A stretch of DNA of 64,000 nt, taken from NCBI GenBank assembly GCA_000697475.1, contig JNEU01000888.1, positions 1-64,000 on the forward strand. Direction: 5' to 3'. The notes beneath the pieces are model-generated. The model was not told the DNA's origin. It was given only the letters and a program-made list of their open reading frames with translations, and did no database searches. This stretch comes from Lichtheimia corymbifera B2541. Lineage: Eukaryota; Mucoromycota; Mucoromycetes; Mucorales; Lichtheimiaceae. Below, piece after piece: positions 37,959 through 49,696 of the stretch (the stretch's first letter is position 1; each line of letters opens with the position of its first letter). A program made the translations under genes and the position numbers.

Positions 37959-38684
37959 CTATCGTAATTTTTCTAGGTGCTCTCCGATCTCCTCTTTTGT
38001 GAATCCTGCCTCGGTCATGCGTTCAATCAATGCTGCTTGTAGCTCGAGTTCTTGAAGGCGGTCTCGACGGGCTTGTTGTTCGAGGATTTGTTGTTGTTGT
38101 TGCAGTAACTGATTCATCAACTGATAATGACGAGCATGCATCTCTTCCCCAAGTATAATGTTGCTTCCTTGCTCCCTCATCCCTGTCACTGGATGTTGTT
38201 GACGATAATTCATGTCAGACGGCTTGCTTGCACGAATAAAATGCGATCCTTGAGTTTCACCACCAGAACCATTTCCACCATCAAGATAATCCACCAAGTC
38301 ATAGTAGTGAGGGAAGGCACGTCTGACCAGAGTTTGTGAAGCTACATAATAACCATCAGCCAAATGACGAATGATCCATCCATATATCCGTAACTTACCG
38401 CCTGATGCTGCCACTGCCTGTGCACGCTTATATTGCCTGACCCATACACATAGCTTGATAGAGACAGCATGTGGCGAACGATCATAAATACCAGCATTTT
38501 TCAACAAGGTGCAGATTGAAGCTGCAACGTCACGCTTTGACTCGCTCACTCGACCTTGTCGCTTGCCTTCAGCACCCGCTTGTACAAATCGTTCATAGTT
38601 GCCTGGCTGTTTCAGCCACTCGAGCATCACTTGTTCAGCACTGACATACTTGGGCAGCACCATTCCATCGCTCTGCATCGTCAT
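37959..38684 (-). CDS. Uncharacterised coiled-coil protein, paralogue of the gene at 6193-6993
   Basis: It shares with the paralogue the WLKQPGNYERF module, the HAVSIKL..VRQYKRAQ region, FPHYYDLVDY, and the near-identical C-terminus QQQQILEQQARRDRLQELEL..ERMTEAGFTKEEIGEHLEKLR. The intron 38342-38398 is 57 nt and open in frame, at the same site as the partner's 72-nt intron. A leader intron, 38689-38758, ends TTACAG/CAACATG as in the partner, fixing the start at 38684. The middle has diverged, with Gly/Gln-rich sequence. Function unknown. The pair lies on opposite strands ~31 kb apart, so the duplication was not a simple tandem event or was later rearranged. Confidence 0.77.
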   Translation of the reverse strand: MTMQSDGMVLPKYVSAEQVMLEWLKQPGNYERFVQAGAEGKRQGRVSESKRDVAASICTLLKNAGIYDRSPHAVSIKLCVWVRQYKRAQAVAASGGKLRIYGWIIRHLADGYYVASQTLVRRAFPHYYDLVDYLDGGNGSGGETQGSHFIRASKPSDMNYRQQHPVTGMREQGSNIILGEEMHARHYQLMNQLLQQQQQILEQQARRDRLQELELQAALIERMTEAGFTKEEIGEHLEKLR

Positions 38685-39067
38685 GTTGCTGTAAGGAGAC
38701 ACGCCAATGTCGTGAGCGATTGTAAACAACAGGAAGGTGGCAGGTGGAGAACGTTTACCTTGAACTTGACAGAGAAAATGATAAACGAGAAAGAGAGAGA
38801 GAGAAAGTAACAGCGACTCTTTGCATTAATCCACCCCTTTCATTTTACACGTGCTCAATCCCCGCAAGTTTGCCTCATGCTTCATACTTGCTGCATGAGG
38901 ACCACTCTATAATGCTATACCATTATCTTGAACCCGAGATCACTTTTTTAGTACGATTGCGCCATACTTAAAGTGATCCTAATGTTTTTCTATAAAGCTA
39001 GTATCCACTCGTTATATAGCCGCATATGACAAAGGCTGCATGAGTTTGGGATAAATTCATTGTTTAT
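38685..39067. other. Intergenic and 5' leader of the coiled-coil gene
   Basis: It contains the leader intron 38689-38758 and, in transcript sense, a CT-rich tract (38770-38810). No other gene. Confidence 0.5.
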
Positions 39068-42000
39068 TTATGCTGCTGCTGACTTTTGCCTATTCTCAAT
39101 ATCCTTGATCGTCCACAGAGATACGCCTGTTTGATTCACTTCAAATGGTTGTGCCATGGAGCGGAGGAATTTCTTTGCAATGACGAGCGCCATATCCGTA
39201 GACAGATTGCTGGATGCATCAGTAACATATTGATTGATCCATTTGGGAAGTTTGGCCCGTTTGTCTGCTCTTGCAAATCGCTATTTTATCAAAAATGTCA
39301 GCATGATCCCAAATATAAAGTGATCCTCCTCTTACCTTATCAGCAAATACCATCAATCCATAGTCGGTTTTACCACGCAAGACTCTTCCAACGCATTGTG
39401 CAGCATGTCTCATTGCATCAAAAGTAAGGAAATCGTTTTCACGGATATGATGATTGTCACGCAGATACTCCAATCTTGCCTGTGTATTCATGTGAGTACG
39501 CGTTATAGTTATATCACATACCACTGCAAACTCACCTTTAAGATTCTTGACTCTGTATACTGATATGGGATACCAAACATAAGAACCGCACGACCATAAT
39601 TGTGATCAAAATCAATGCCTTCTGAAACTTTTCCTCGAGCCACCGAAAGTAAGATTGCTCCACGTCCATTGTCACATGCCTATTCAAGATATTAGCCACG
39701 AACCTTTTGCATTGACGCTATATATACCTTGCGATAATTGGACAAAGCCAAAGATGTTTCGGCTGCATCAGGTGTCTCGACAAAGATCAATTTGTGTTTC
39801 CAAGCTTCGTTCAAGATGCCCTAGATTTCACTGTGAGACCAAACCCACACCATCTTCCTCGTAGTGTCTTACCATATCATTCCACATGGACACAATTTGC
39901 TCCATATAAAGATAGCTAGGGAAAAAGCAAACCACACCATCGGGAACTATCTTGGAGAACTCCACCATGATCTGACCGAAATTGCGAACCACGGCAGGGT
40001 CATTACGCACCTCAAATTTGGAGCTGACAGCGACTTGATCGGATCCACGGGTGATAATCTACTCGAAATCCCATGAATAAACTTTCTTAAATTGCTGCGC
40101 TTGCGGATAATTTTACCATCGGCAGGAAGCAGTTGCGTGTCAATGTCATTGCATAACTTTCTTGGACCACTGTTTGGAAATTGAGCATCTTGGGATACAT
40201 GTCAAGCGGTGATAAGGTTCCAGAGGTGATGATAACGCTGCTAAATCGTTCAAAGACAGGCTTAATAGCAATTGCCGCATCAAGACATCTACGTGAATGC
40301 GAATCAGTAATAATAACATCTATATGCAAAAAGAACCGAGATAACTCACGTGAAATGTAATACGGGGTTAGGAACTGTGGCGTTTTCGCTTTCGAATGGC
40401 TCAAGAATCAGCAGAAATCCTATGCATACCTATGAGTATTTCCGAGTAATCATACCCAAACCTTTCACTTTTTACCTTTGTCATATGTAGCTACAAGGGT
40501 TGCAAATGCAGCGATTTTCTGAAGGCTCGAATAATGGTCCAGGTCCATAAGTTCCAATGTCCGGACTAAACTTGCAAGTCGCTCAGCGCAAAAGCGTAAC
40601 GGTTTCCGCTCGATATAGGTGACATCTTTCAAGTGCTGCAGGAAGGATACTGGCGTCTCCGCAACCACATGCATCACACGCATTCGGGTCTACAATAATT
40701 TACATGGTCAGTGTTATTTGAAAAGTAATACACTACCATTACCTTACCTTTAAGTACTCAATAAATCTTCGTAAGAATGCAACAAAGTGCTCAGCACGTC
40801 TGATATTTCCTGGTACAGCTTCTTTCAATAAATCATCTGGAAGAACAGGACTGGCCATAAATGTGTCTTCATCTCGTGCTGTGCTGGCATCCCGTAACCC
40901 TTCAACAAGCTTTGAGTATTCGTTCTTCAACTTTTGTGCATCCGTCTCCTTTATCCTTTTTAAACAAGCGCTTAGTATGTAACATTGATTCACGAGACTC
41001 AAACTTACTCTTTGATCCTGTCGGCTAACATGGAGACACTTTTTGCACCAGCATCCAGGATGGGCCGATTTAAATCGATACTAAGCGATTCGATACACAC
41101 GTTATCTATCAACAACATTTAGCTTAGCATTGTGATTAAGATCGTTTCCTTTTTTGAAAAGCACTTACCGATGTTGTGTGCTTCATCAAAGACGACGATT
41201 GCATCTTTTGATAATTCCTTGGAGACGAGCTCAGCAACTTTGGGATCAAGCATATAATGATAAGAGTAGATGACGACATTTGCAAATGGTATCTATAACA
41301 TGACCCATGAGCCAATATCCCACAAAAAAAAAGACCATCCTCAACATACCACGCGTCGGACCAAGTAATAAGGACAGAATCGCATTTTCTCGCAATAATC
41401 CTTGAGATCGGCTAAGGTATAGATGCCATTGGGAATAGGATTGGGGGAGTTGGCTGATTCGAGTTGCTAATGGTTCCTTTTATGAATGATCCTTTCGATA
41501 TCATCCAGTATCCCCATCCATCCTACCTCGTAGAAATCACATAATTCAATCTGTTTATCTGGTGTCTCGTCTTGTTTTGCGCCTTTGCCCTTCCCTGCTT
41601 TGGCACGCACCCAACTTGCTGTCATATTTCTGCACATGGAGTCGACGACTTTGCCTTTCCTTTGTTTTGAGACCACGGGATGCAGGCACAGGTTTTTACG
41701 ACTTGTCAACCCAATACCAAGATAATCCTCATCCAATCCTTCCGAACGACGATACTCCATCAATTGCCGAAGCTCTGCAAGCGCTTTCTCGATCTCTGGC
41801 ACCGTCCGTGAACAATAAACGAGTTTGCGATGGTCTTCAGGATGTTGCTAAAGGAAACGTATCCACATTGAGTAGATCGTGGGCAAAGAGAGCCCGTAGC
41901 TGAGTAATGTAAATGCTCACCATTTGATATGCAACAATAAGCGAAAGCAAAGAGACCGTCTTGCCCGTACCCGAAGGCATTTCTAGTACACAATGTCCCT

Positions 42001-42229
42001 ATATAGTCCAATTTCAGTATGATAGTCATAGCAGCACAACACCTATTCGAATGAGGCAGCACACGTACCTGTGCATCCAGTGCTTTCTTTAGATCGCACA
42101 TGTATTGGTATTGTTCAGGGTAGATCTTGTCATAGGGAAAGTGGACAACCAGATCGTCAATATTGAAACTACAGTGAGACGTTAATAAAGGCATGGTGGA
42201 TAACAAGATTCACGTTGACAGTACATCAT
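39068..42229 (-). CDS. RAD3: XPD/Rad3 DNA helicase, TFIIH subunit
   Basis: A 5'-3' helicase of TFIIH needed for nucleotide-excision repair and Pol II initiation. Motifs in order: [20 protein letters not shown] at the N-terminus, the Walker [16 protein letters not shown], the Fe-S cluster region (KNLCLHP, DFYEV and [16 protein letters not shown]), the DEAH box [13 protein letters not shown], the C-terminal motif [26 protein letters not shown] and the tail [19 protein letters not shown]. The first coding exon is only five bases, ATGAT at 42229-42225; a 56-nt intron joins it to the FNIDDL exon at 42168. That yields MIFNIDDL, close to the family's MKFNIDDL. About a dozen short introns. Confidence 0.93.
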
Positions 42230-42344
42230 TGGAGTGTGTGTTCTTGATGCGCTTGAAAGAGATACGACGTACTGTAGGAACGGGCAGATAGAATTCAAGT
42301 AACGTTGTGTGACGACTGGACTGGCGCAGCATGATAGATTTCAT
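42210..42344 (-). other. Upstream ORF overlapping the RAD3 start
   Basis: A 44-codon frame begins with MKSIMLRQSSRHTTLLEF and ends at 42210. It overlaps the proposed RAD3 ATG (42229) in a different frame. It has a protein-like composition and is preceded by a CCACAG acceptor at about 42362, so it may be an exon of an unidentified gene or a regulatory upstream ORF. It is too short to judge. Confidence 0.3.
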
Positions 42345-43116
42345 GCTACCAGCGTAGCCCTGTGGATTGACATTGTGTAATTATATCATCCTATGACCAG
42401 GATCATGCAAAGGCCTTTCGTTCGATTCCAAGTTCTCAAGATGGCACTAGCAACTACTACCATAGCTTTGAAGTCATAATGTCACGGCTTTTATATGTTT
42501 TAAGTACTTTTTGAAAGTAGACTTGAGGAGCAAAATAGTAGCATTCCTATTCTACGTTAAGAGATGTCCATATTTGCATCATACAAAGAGGGTGGTTCAT
42601 TTGCATTTAAGGTGCCAGAGTGACCTCTTGCCGTTTAAAAAGTGTGCTCTGTGTCTAAAAATATTAGAGTCTATCGCATAAATCACGGTATAAGTCAAAA
42701 GATGATAGCATATCAATCAACATTTTATTGATTCAAGCAATTGATCTCAGGCTGTAGTTACTGGTAAGTTGCAGTGGAGTATCCATGAAAGGATTGCTAT
42801 TTGCTTTGCTGGTAACATTGATTGAAACGAGGACCTTTTCAGTTATGGTATCCATGTGTCTTCCTCATGTTGCTAAGGATCATAAAGATAGGTCGCCTAG
42901 GCAACACCAGATTATAGATCCTCCTACACCTTGGTTTGATGCAGCGTGATTACTCCATATCTCGTCTACGAGTGTCAAAGCGGTTCGTGTTGACCGCAGC
43001 AACCTTCAACGGCAAAGCAAGGTCACACGCGATGGTCTGCATTATCAACCAATTTTTGCTGCGCAAGTTTGCTACTCCTCCTCTTTTCACTTTCACACAT
43101 CACCTGCGACTCCCCA
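42345..43116. other. Divergent intergenic region
   Basis: A 40-codon minus frame at 42733-42855 is followed by AATAAA and could be a terminal exon, but no partner exon is seen. Nothing else is supported. Confidence 0.4.
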
Positions 43117-44565
43117 ATGTACAAACTTTGGCAATTGCTCTCAAAACCTTTTATACCTCACAAGGAGGAACAACATGAAGAAGCGACACTCGATGCTCAA
43201 CCTGATCGCGGCTTGCCCAGCTTTCATTATCAATTGCCGCCTTCTCTTACTGCTCCACCCACCCAAGATCAACGAACACGCAATGTTGTAAACGTCTATC
43301 CACAAGTTCGACACGCACAAGCACCCTCTCCATCACCACGGGTGGCATACCGATCATCCGTTATCGCATCAGAACGCTCACAGGATACCAGTAAATGGAT
43401 TGAGCCTGTTGAGCACTCGATTGCTGTTCTCTCAGCGGATGCATGGAATATGCTTAAACCTGTGGAGTGGGAGGCATTGGGTGGTGCGGTTGAACAGCGT
43501 ACAATCAACATACCTTATGGACGAACGGGCGCTGATGTATTATTTGGTAAACGATAAGCACTGACACGGGAGATAAAGAGCATTTAAGCACATGGACTTA
43601 TGATGATACAATTTGTTTGAATGTAGGCAAGCGTCGACATGTCTTACGATTGATACAACGAAAAGCGACTGGCGTGCGTATTCAGTTACAAGGTACCAAG
43701 TTACATTTGGAGGGACCGAAACAGCGCATCCACAGGCTCTTGGATTTCCTGGATCATTTGGTAAGTAGCCGTAGAACAACCATGATGCATGTAATCCATT
43801 TCATCTAATTAGTATCTATTATAGAATGCACGAGTAGGTCGATCACGTTGCGATTATGTTATCGTACGGTGCAATGGTCCCCAGCTAGCTAGCAAGCTCG
43901 AACGAATCGATACCCTTTTTAAGAACAAGTCTGGAACGCCACCTTTTGATCAATGCCAAGTCGTACCTGTCGAAGAGTTGCACTTCACACTGGCCAAGAT
44001 TCGAGGACAACCGTCGCCTTCATTGATCAAGGAGGTCGCAGATACCTTTTACCGGATCGCACAGCAACTCGATAAACAGCACTTTATGAACAGTTTTATA
44101 CTTGATCGCATTGCATTCGAAACGGATCGCTCAAAAAATGGTAAGTGTCACGATATATAACAACCTGATGTTCTCCTCACCGATATTGTATAAGCCTTGG
44201 CCATATGTTCAAGTGACCCTGAGAATCCAGTATCAAAGTTAAAAAGTAAGAAATGTAATCATGATGCTGGCATTGTACACGCTTTGTTCACCTCGGTATA
44301 TATAGCACTCTGCAAGACCCACTTCATTCTCAAGGACGATGTCACATTCACCAGACAAATCCACATGACCATTGTAAAGGCTCAAGAATCGATCAGGGCG
44401 AGGGGTATTGAGGATGTGGAACTTAGTGCGGTGCTTCTCGATGATATCCGTAATGACTTTCTGGGCCCGCTCTTGGTCGAGAGCTTTGTAGTTAGCCGTG
44501 ATATTAAGAGCATGCTTACCAATACCTTCCGACATGTAACATATTCCACATTTAAAATCTTATAA
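43117..44565 (+). CDS. ASCC1: ASCC1-like protein: KH-like region plus 2H phosphoesterase domain
   Basis: Exons are 43117-43546, 43627-43760, 43825-44140 and 44195-44565, total 416 aa in phase. Residues ~130-190 form a KH-like unit (HVLRLIQRKATGVRIQLQGTKLHLEG) without a clear GxxG loop. The C-terminal half has two H-x-T motifs of the 2H/AKAP7-NLS fold, HFTLAKIRG and IHMTIVKAQ, followed by LDDIRNDFLGPLLVESFVVSRD. Human ASCC1 has this order and works with the ASCC3 helicase in alkylation-damage response and ribosome quality control. The N-terminus is low-complexity. The assignment rests on domain order, so it is probable and not certain. Confidence 0.72.
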
Positions 44566-45569
44566 ATATATCTGATCATTTTGCTTGTTATCAACATTTA
44601 ATCATTTGCTCGATCTATAAAACGTAATCCAATCATGAGAACTATCGAATACGGTGTTGCTTTAGTATCGCTGTTGTTAAGAAGTACGAGGGGATGGTTG
44701 ATTGCTTGTAAGGACATGACATGCCATCCACTGCATTGGTTATATTCGCATGTGTCGGATATAATTGTGAGGATTGGCTTTGGGATGGTGGTATGTGCTA
44801 GGTGCTTTCCAACAGGACAAGGACAGGGAATAGGAAAAGAGACGAAATGATGCCTACTGGTCGGGACAGCACACAGCAGTACAAAGGCAGAATGTGATGG
44901 GACACAAAGATAAAGATGATGCAGGAAGTGGATATGGGAAAGAAGCAGACAAGATAACTGACTAAGGTTTATTGTATGATGAGTCGGTGGATATATATAT
45001 ATGTGAATAAGATCAATAATACTAAAAGAGATGGATATATGATATATACAAAGATGAAGACGCAATAAACCTATGATGATAAAATATGCTAATATAGCCA
45101 AGAAGGACATGTCAAATCAAGGATGGGATATGCTAATATAGTTAAGAAAGATATATCAAGTCATGACAATAATCGTCATTGACTCCACTTCTCAAGTTAT
45201 TATGCTCCAGGAAGTGACAAAATAGTCCCGTGTTCCATTGGCCCTAAATGATATAAACTCATTTACAGTAATGAAACCTACAAACATCTTAATCTAGCAA
45301 AGGATCAGCCACAGAAAAGGGTTCACATTCATGCAAAAATATACGGCCATGTGAAGGGAACTGCTTGTGGACTCCGACTAATGGATCATGGTCACCAGAC
45401 TACTTTTACTCTAAATTACTCCCTACCTATCCTCCCAAATACAATAGCATTCACGATATTGCGATCTGTGTGTATTCCGCTACACGATGGTACTATTTCC
45501 ATCCATCAACGATGACTTTCCTCATCAGGAAGGCCTTCTGTATAAATAGTACCTTGAAAATTGTAAAAA
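44566..45569. other. Intergenic, no convincing gene
   Basis: A 170-codon minus frame (44598-45110) is AT-rich and of unlikely composition. The right end was, before the retroelement inserted, the upstream region of the tRNA-Ala gene. Confidence 0.45.
45541..45548 (+). promoter_or_regulatory. TATA element, probably of the tRNA-Ala gene before transposon insertion
   Basis: TATAAATA lies 21 bp left of the retroelement. With the element removed it would stand about 35 bp upstream of the tRNA 5' end, where some fungal Pol III genes carry a TATA box bound by TFIIIB. Confidence 0.45.
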
Positions 45570-46041
45570 TGTCAGTCCTTATTTCCTAGTTATCTCAGGG
45601 CTTGCCAAAAATAGAATCGATGTAAAAGTAGTCAAAGATGCCTTCAAACTAATGCCGAAATAAAGAACTGTGGTTGAGGAAGCTCGGTTATCGAATAGCG
45701 ATCAGAAAGATAAAAAGAATAAAAAAGAGGTGAAAGAGAGATTGGTTTATTGCTATAGTACTGCACTGATATTTATACTAAACTACTATTTGCATAATGC
45801 ATTAACTACGTGTTGAAGTGGTGATGAATGACTATGTAGAACATGTGTGATTATGTAGAACATGTGTTGAACAAGTGTGGCAGAGTTAAACAGTCTTGGC
45901 GTAGTGAATAGAAGCAAGTGGGTCAAGAACTAGAGGCCGCCGACTGGGAATGAATTTGGGGAGTGACTTGGGGACCGCCAACCAGAAATTTCAGGCTTCA
46001 AACGGCAGCTCACAGCGTTGTTGGCTTCAATTGTACTGACA
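45570..46041 (-). repeat. LTR, 3' copy in element sense
   Basis: 472 bp, TGTCAG..CTGACA, matching 50775-51246. The last 112 bp (45930-46041) also encode the pol C-terminus. Confidence 0.93.
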
Positions 46042-49000
46042 TTACTCCCCTCCGAAATTCTTGCTCGTCCTCGAGCAATGGCGGAATCGCGTTGCACATT
46101 TGTCACGGCCAGGTCAGAAGAGTCATCAGAATGTGTTCCTTGGTCCATAAGCTTGTCAACATCGTCATCCTCAGGGGCCAAATGCATCCGGGCACGCCAT
46201 TCGGCACGCGTTGTTCTTGGGTCAAACCAAGGAGTTGAGGGTTCTGTGTCAAGGTTGACTTTTGCTAAACGATCGACATGGATCCATGAGTCCAGTGGTT
46301 GGCCATATAACGTCTCAAGCTTGTAAGTGCCGAAGTCAGCATTCTTTTCCATGACAACATAGGGACCTTTGAATCGTGGCTCTAACCCATAACGGCCTTC
46401 ATGTGTTAGCTTTACATAATCTCCAATGTCGAAGTCAACAATGTTGAGGGCTTTATCCCATCGTTCTTTGTCCTTTTGGCTAATAGCCTCCATTCGCTTG
46501 GTTGCAGCAGCACGTACTTGGTTTACTTTTTCCAGCTCTTGAGCAGTGAGTTCAGCGATAGCACGAGGGTCTTTAAGCACATCGTCTGATATATAGGGTC
46601 TTAGAGTGTCACCGGGTAATACTGGATCACGTCCGTACGTCATGAAGAAAGGACTGTAACCGGTTGTACTATGGGTTCTTATGCGACAAGCAAACAAGGC
46701 AGCATCCAGATATTGATCCCAGAGATGAAGAGCACCATTTACATATTTACGCAGCATAGCCTTTAACGTGCCATTCAATCGTTCGCACTTCCCGTTAGTC
46801 CGTGGGTGGAAGGCAGAGGTTAATTTGTGATTGGTACTGATACGCTTTGTATAGTGGGTGATGATCTTGCTCGTAAAGCTTGAACCTCTATCGGTGAGAA
46901 TTTCTTTGGGGCAACCAAACCTCATCACTATTTCCTCGTACAAGAAATCGGCTACGGCTTTGGCAGATGCAAAATGGACGGCTCGTGCAACTGGATAATT
47001 TGTGGTGTAATCAACAGCGACTAGTATCCAACGATTTCCGTGTACAGTTCTTGGTAGTTCGCCTATGAAGTCAAGGTGCCATCTTGCGAACGGTTCAGGG
47101 ACATCCAAAGGGTGCATGGGATCGTGGTGTGCAGTGTCTCGTCGACCATTCATTTGACATTCATGGCATGTTGACAACCAGTCTTGAATATCGCTTTTCA
47201 TGCTTGCCCACCAATAACGAGTACGCATCAAATCGAATACAGTTTTTCCGCCAGCGTGACCAAAACCATCATGGAAGACCTTTACCTTGTCAGCACGATG
47301 CACAAAAGGAAGATAACGTACTTCTTTGACACTTGTATCATCACCATTCTTGATCTTGATCTTGCGGTACACCTTACCATTATGCACAACAAAATGTTCC
47401 TTTTCACGGTCCATGAAATCAGAGACGTCTTTGGGCAGATCCTTGGGCTTGGATACATAGTAAAGTGGCCAGTCTCGACGGTGTTCTTCAGGTATTGCAT
47501 TCATGGTGGCATATAAAAATTGTGGCTCTAACATGGAATCTCCAGCTTCTGCATTGTAGGCTTTGCGTGAAAGAGCATCGGGCACACTGTTATCTTTTCC
47601 TGGTTTATACAAGATTTCGGGATCGTACAATTCAAGCTCATTCATCCACCGTACCAATCGTGGTGTTGGTTTGGCTTGGGATCGAAGGTACTTAAGAGAA
47701 TTGTGGTCAGTGTAAACTTGGTATTGACGACCTTCTAGGAAACAACGCCAGGTCCTTAATGCATGCAATATGGCTAGTAATTCGCGTTCCTGAGCGGGAT
47801 AATGGCGTTCTTCAGGGGATAGTTTGTGTGACTCGAAAGCTAGAGGATGCCAGGTACCATGATCGTCTTGTTGTAATAATACTGCGCCAACGCCAACGTC
47901 TGATGCATCGCATTCTACTCTGTAGGCCTTGTTGATATCTGGTGCACGCAATACAGGGGCACTTGTAAGTCGTTCCTTGATGAGCTCAAAGCTCGTTTGA
48001 CATGCTGTTGTCCAAGTGATGCTTCTACGTTTGGGTCCTGTTCCTTTGGTTAGGTCGGTGAGTGGTGCTGCAATGCTTGAAAACAAAGGGATGAATCGCC
48101 TATGGTGCTGTGCTAGCCCGATAAACTGACGAACTTCTTGCACGTTTGTAGGTCGTTCCCATTCCTGTATAGCCTTCAGTTTCCCTTCGGCTGGTCTTAT
48201 TCCCTCACCAGAAACCCGGAAGCCCAAAAACTCAACTTCTTCTTGACCAAAGTGGCACTTGGATACATTGGCATACAGTTTGGCTTCTCGTAACTTGTTA
48301 AGTACCATCCTTACGTGTTGTACATGTTCCTCCAACGATTTACTGAAGATTAATATATCATCCAGGTACACAAGAGCAAAACGATCAACATAATCACCAA
48401 GTACTCGATTCATCAATGCTTGAAAAGTGGGTGGTGCGTTACAAAGTCCAAATGGTAATACCAAGAATGAATATTGTCCATAACGAGTGTTAAATGCGGT
48501 TTTAGGTACATCCTCGTTCCTGATCCTGATTTGGTGATAACCCGATTTAAGGTCCAAACTCGTAAAGTACGTAGCACCTTGCAAGCGTTCCAGGCACTCG
48601 TCAATCCGTGGGAGTGGGTGTTGATTGCGGACAGTGACCTTATTTAACGCACGGTAATCGATACACATCCTCATACTGCCATCCTTCTTTTTTACGAACA
48701 ATACAGGGGCTCCCCATGGAGACGCACTAGGCTTGATCAATCCCAGCTTAAGAAGCTCATCCAGTTGCCGTCTCAATTCATCCAGTTCCAAGGGGGACAT
48801 TTTGAAGGGAGGCCTTGCACTCGGCTTTGCATTTCCGGTATCAATTACATGTTCCAGTTCTCTGTTGGGTGGCAATCCCGGTAAGTCGTCACGAAAAACA
48901 TCCTTGTATTCTTCCACTAATTCCTTCATGAATGGTGGGATATCCTTAGATTGAATGTCGGATTCCAGCAAATGCAGCATAAACATGACATCGACATCCT

Positions 49001-49682
49001 TTTTACGCACGGCTTTACCAATTTGCTTATGCGATAGCAAATACCTCACACCAGAGTCACCCAGGTAACGTTCGGGTTCGAGCTTAAGCTCCTTGCCATT
49101 AATGACGATAGTACAGACATCAGTCTTCCAATCCACATCTGGTGTGTATTCTGCCAGCCAATTCCTTCCAAGAACAACGTCGAATTTGGTGTCCAATATA
49201 TAAGCCTCAGTCTTCATGTCACAGCCAGTCATTGTAAAAGGGAACACCACCTTCTTAGAGATAGACAATCGATGACCGCCAGCAGTCTCAACATCGCGCG
49301 TTTTTACATCCATGCTTACCAAATCCTTGCATAATCGTGATGATACGTAACTTGAACTGGCACCCGTATCGATCAACGCCAAGAATTTCCTGTTTTTCAT
49401 CTTGCCACCATAAAGAGGTAACGATTCACCGACATACGAATTCAATTCTTCCAAACGACATCGATCTTGTTGCAGCTTATTCTCCTCGATGAGAGCGATA
49501 TGGACAGCATCATCATCGTGTTGGCTACCCTCAGCTGCTTTCTCCAACTTATCTTTCGCCTCGCCTATTGGAGTATCACCAGCCAACCCCACTGGAAGAT
49601 CCTTTGTACCTTGATCCTGAACAGTCCCCTGATCTTCCAGCGACCAGTTTTCTTGTTGAAGGGGAGGTTCATTGTTGCGCAT
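45930..49682 (-). CDS. pol: Retrotransposon pol polyprotein (1250 aa)
   Basis: The aspartic protease motif LIDTGASSSYV is at residues 103-113. The reverse transcriptase carries FVKKKDGSMRMCIDYRALN and the catalytic LVYLDDILIF. RNase H is marked by YRVECDASDVGVGAVLLQQ and VYTDHNSLKYL. The integrase has the HHCC zinc finger (HDGFGHAGG..CHECQ), then LDFIGELP, LTDRGSSFTS and HPRTNGKCERLNG, and a GPY/F segment RFKGPYVV. No chromodomain is seen. The ORF has its own ATG 14 nt after the gag stop, in another frame, so reinitiation or frameshifting is needed. The C-terminus crosses the polypurine tract into the LTR. Confidence 0.95.
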   Translation of the reverse strand: MRNNEPPLQQENWSLEDQGTVQDQGTKDLPVGLAGDTPIGEAKDKLEKAAEGSQHDDDAVHIALIEENKLQQDRCRLEELNSYVGESLPLYGGKMKNRKFLALIDTGASSSYVSSRLCKDLVSMDVKTRDVETAGGHRLSISKKVVFPFTMTGCDMKTEAYILDTKFDVVLGRNWLAEYTPDVDWKTDVCTIVINGKELKLEPERYLGDSGVRYLLSHKQIGKAVRKKDVDVMFMLHLLESDIQSKDIPPFMKELVEEYKDVFRDDLPGLPPNRELEHVIDTGNAKPSARPPFKMSPLELDELRRQLDELLKLGLIKPSASPWGAPVLFVKKKDGSMRMCIDYRALNKVTVRNQHPLPRIDECLERLQGATYFTSLDLKSGYHQIRIRNEDVPKTAFNTRYGQYSFLVLPFGLCNAPPTFQALMNRVLGDYVDRFALVYLDDILIFSKSLEEHVQHVRMVLNKLREAKLYANVSKCHFGQEEVEFLGFRVSGEGIRPAEGKLKAIQEWERPTNVQEVRQFIGLAQHHRRFIPLFSSIAAPLTDLTKGTGPKRRSITWTTACQTSFELIKERLTSAPVLRAPDINKAYRVECDASDVGVGAVLLQQDDHGTWHPLAFESHKLSPEERHYPAQERELLAILHALRTWRCFLEGRQYQVYTDHNSLKYLRSQAKPTPRLVRWMNELELYDPEILYKPGKDNSVPDALSRKAYNAEAGDSMLEPQFLYATMNAIPEEHRRDWPLYYVSKPKDLPKDVSDFMDREKEHFVVHNGKVYRKIKIKNGDDTSVKEVRYLPFVHRADKVKVFHDGFGHAGGKTVFDLMRTRYWWASMKSDIQDWLSTCHECQMNGRRDTAHHDPMHPLDVPEPFARWHLDFIGELPRTVHGNRWILVAVDYTTNYPVARAVHFASAKAVADFLYEEIVMRFGCPKEILTDRGSSFTSKIITHYTKRISTNHKLTSAFHPRTNGKCERLNGTLKAMLRKYVNGALHLWDQYLDAALFACRIRTHSTTGYSPFFMTYGRDPVLPGDTLRPYISDDVLKDPRAIAELTAQELEKVNQVRAAATKRMEAISQKDKERWDKALNIVDFDIGDYVKLTHEGRYGLEPRFKGPYVVMEKNADFGTYKLETLYGQPLDSWIHVDRLAKVNLDTEPSTPWFDPRTTRAEWRARMHLAPEDDDVDKLMDQGTHSDDSSDLAVTNVQRDSAIARGRARISEGSNVSTIEANNAVSCRLKPEISGWRSPSHSPNSFPVGGL
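46042..46055 (-). promoter_or_regulatory. Polypurine tract of the retroelement
   Basis: On the element strand CGGAGGGGAGTAA lies directly against the 3' LTR, the expected position for plus-strand priming. Confidence 0.7.
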
Positions 49683-49696
49683 ACGTAACCCCTTAT

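Noticed and set aside
44239..44535. Minus-strand 98-codon ORF
   Set aside because: It is antisense to exon 4 of the ASCC1-like gene, whose second H-x-T motif and frame continuity favour the plus strand.
44598..45110. 170-codon minus-strand ORF
   Set aside because: Rich in Ile/His/Ser from AT-rich DNA, no domain, no neighbouring exons.
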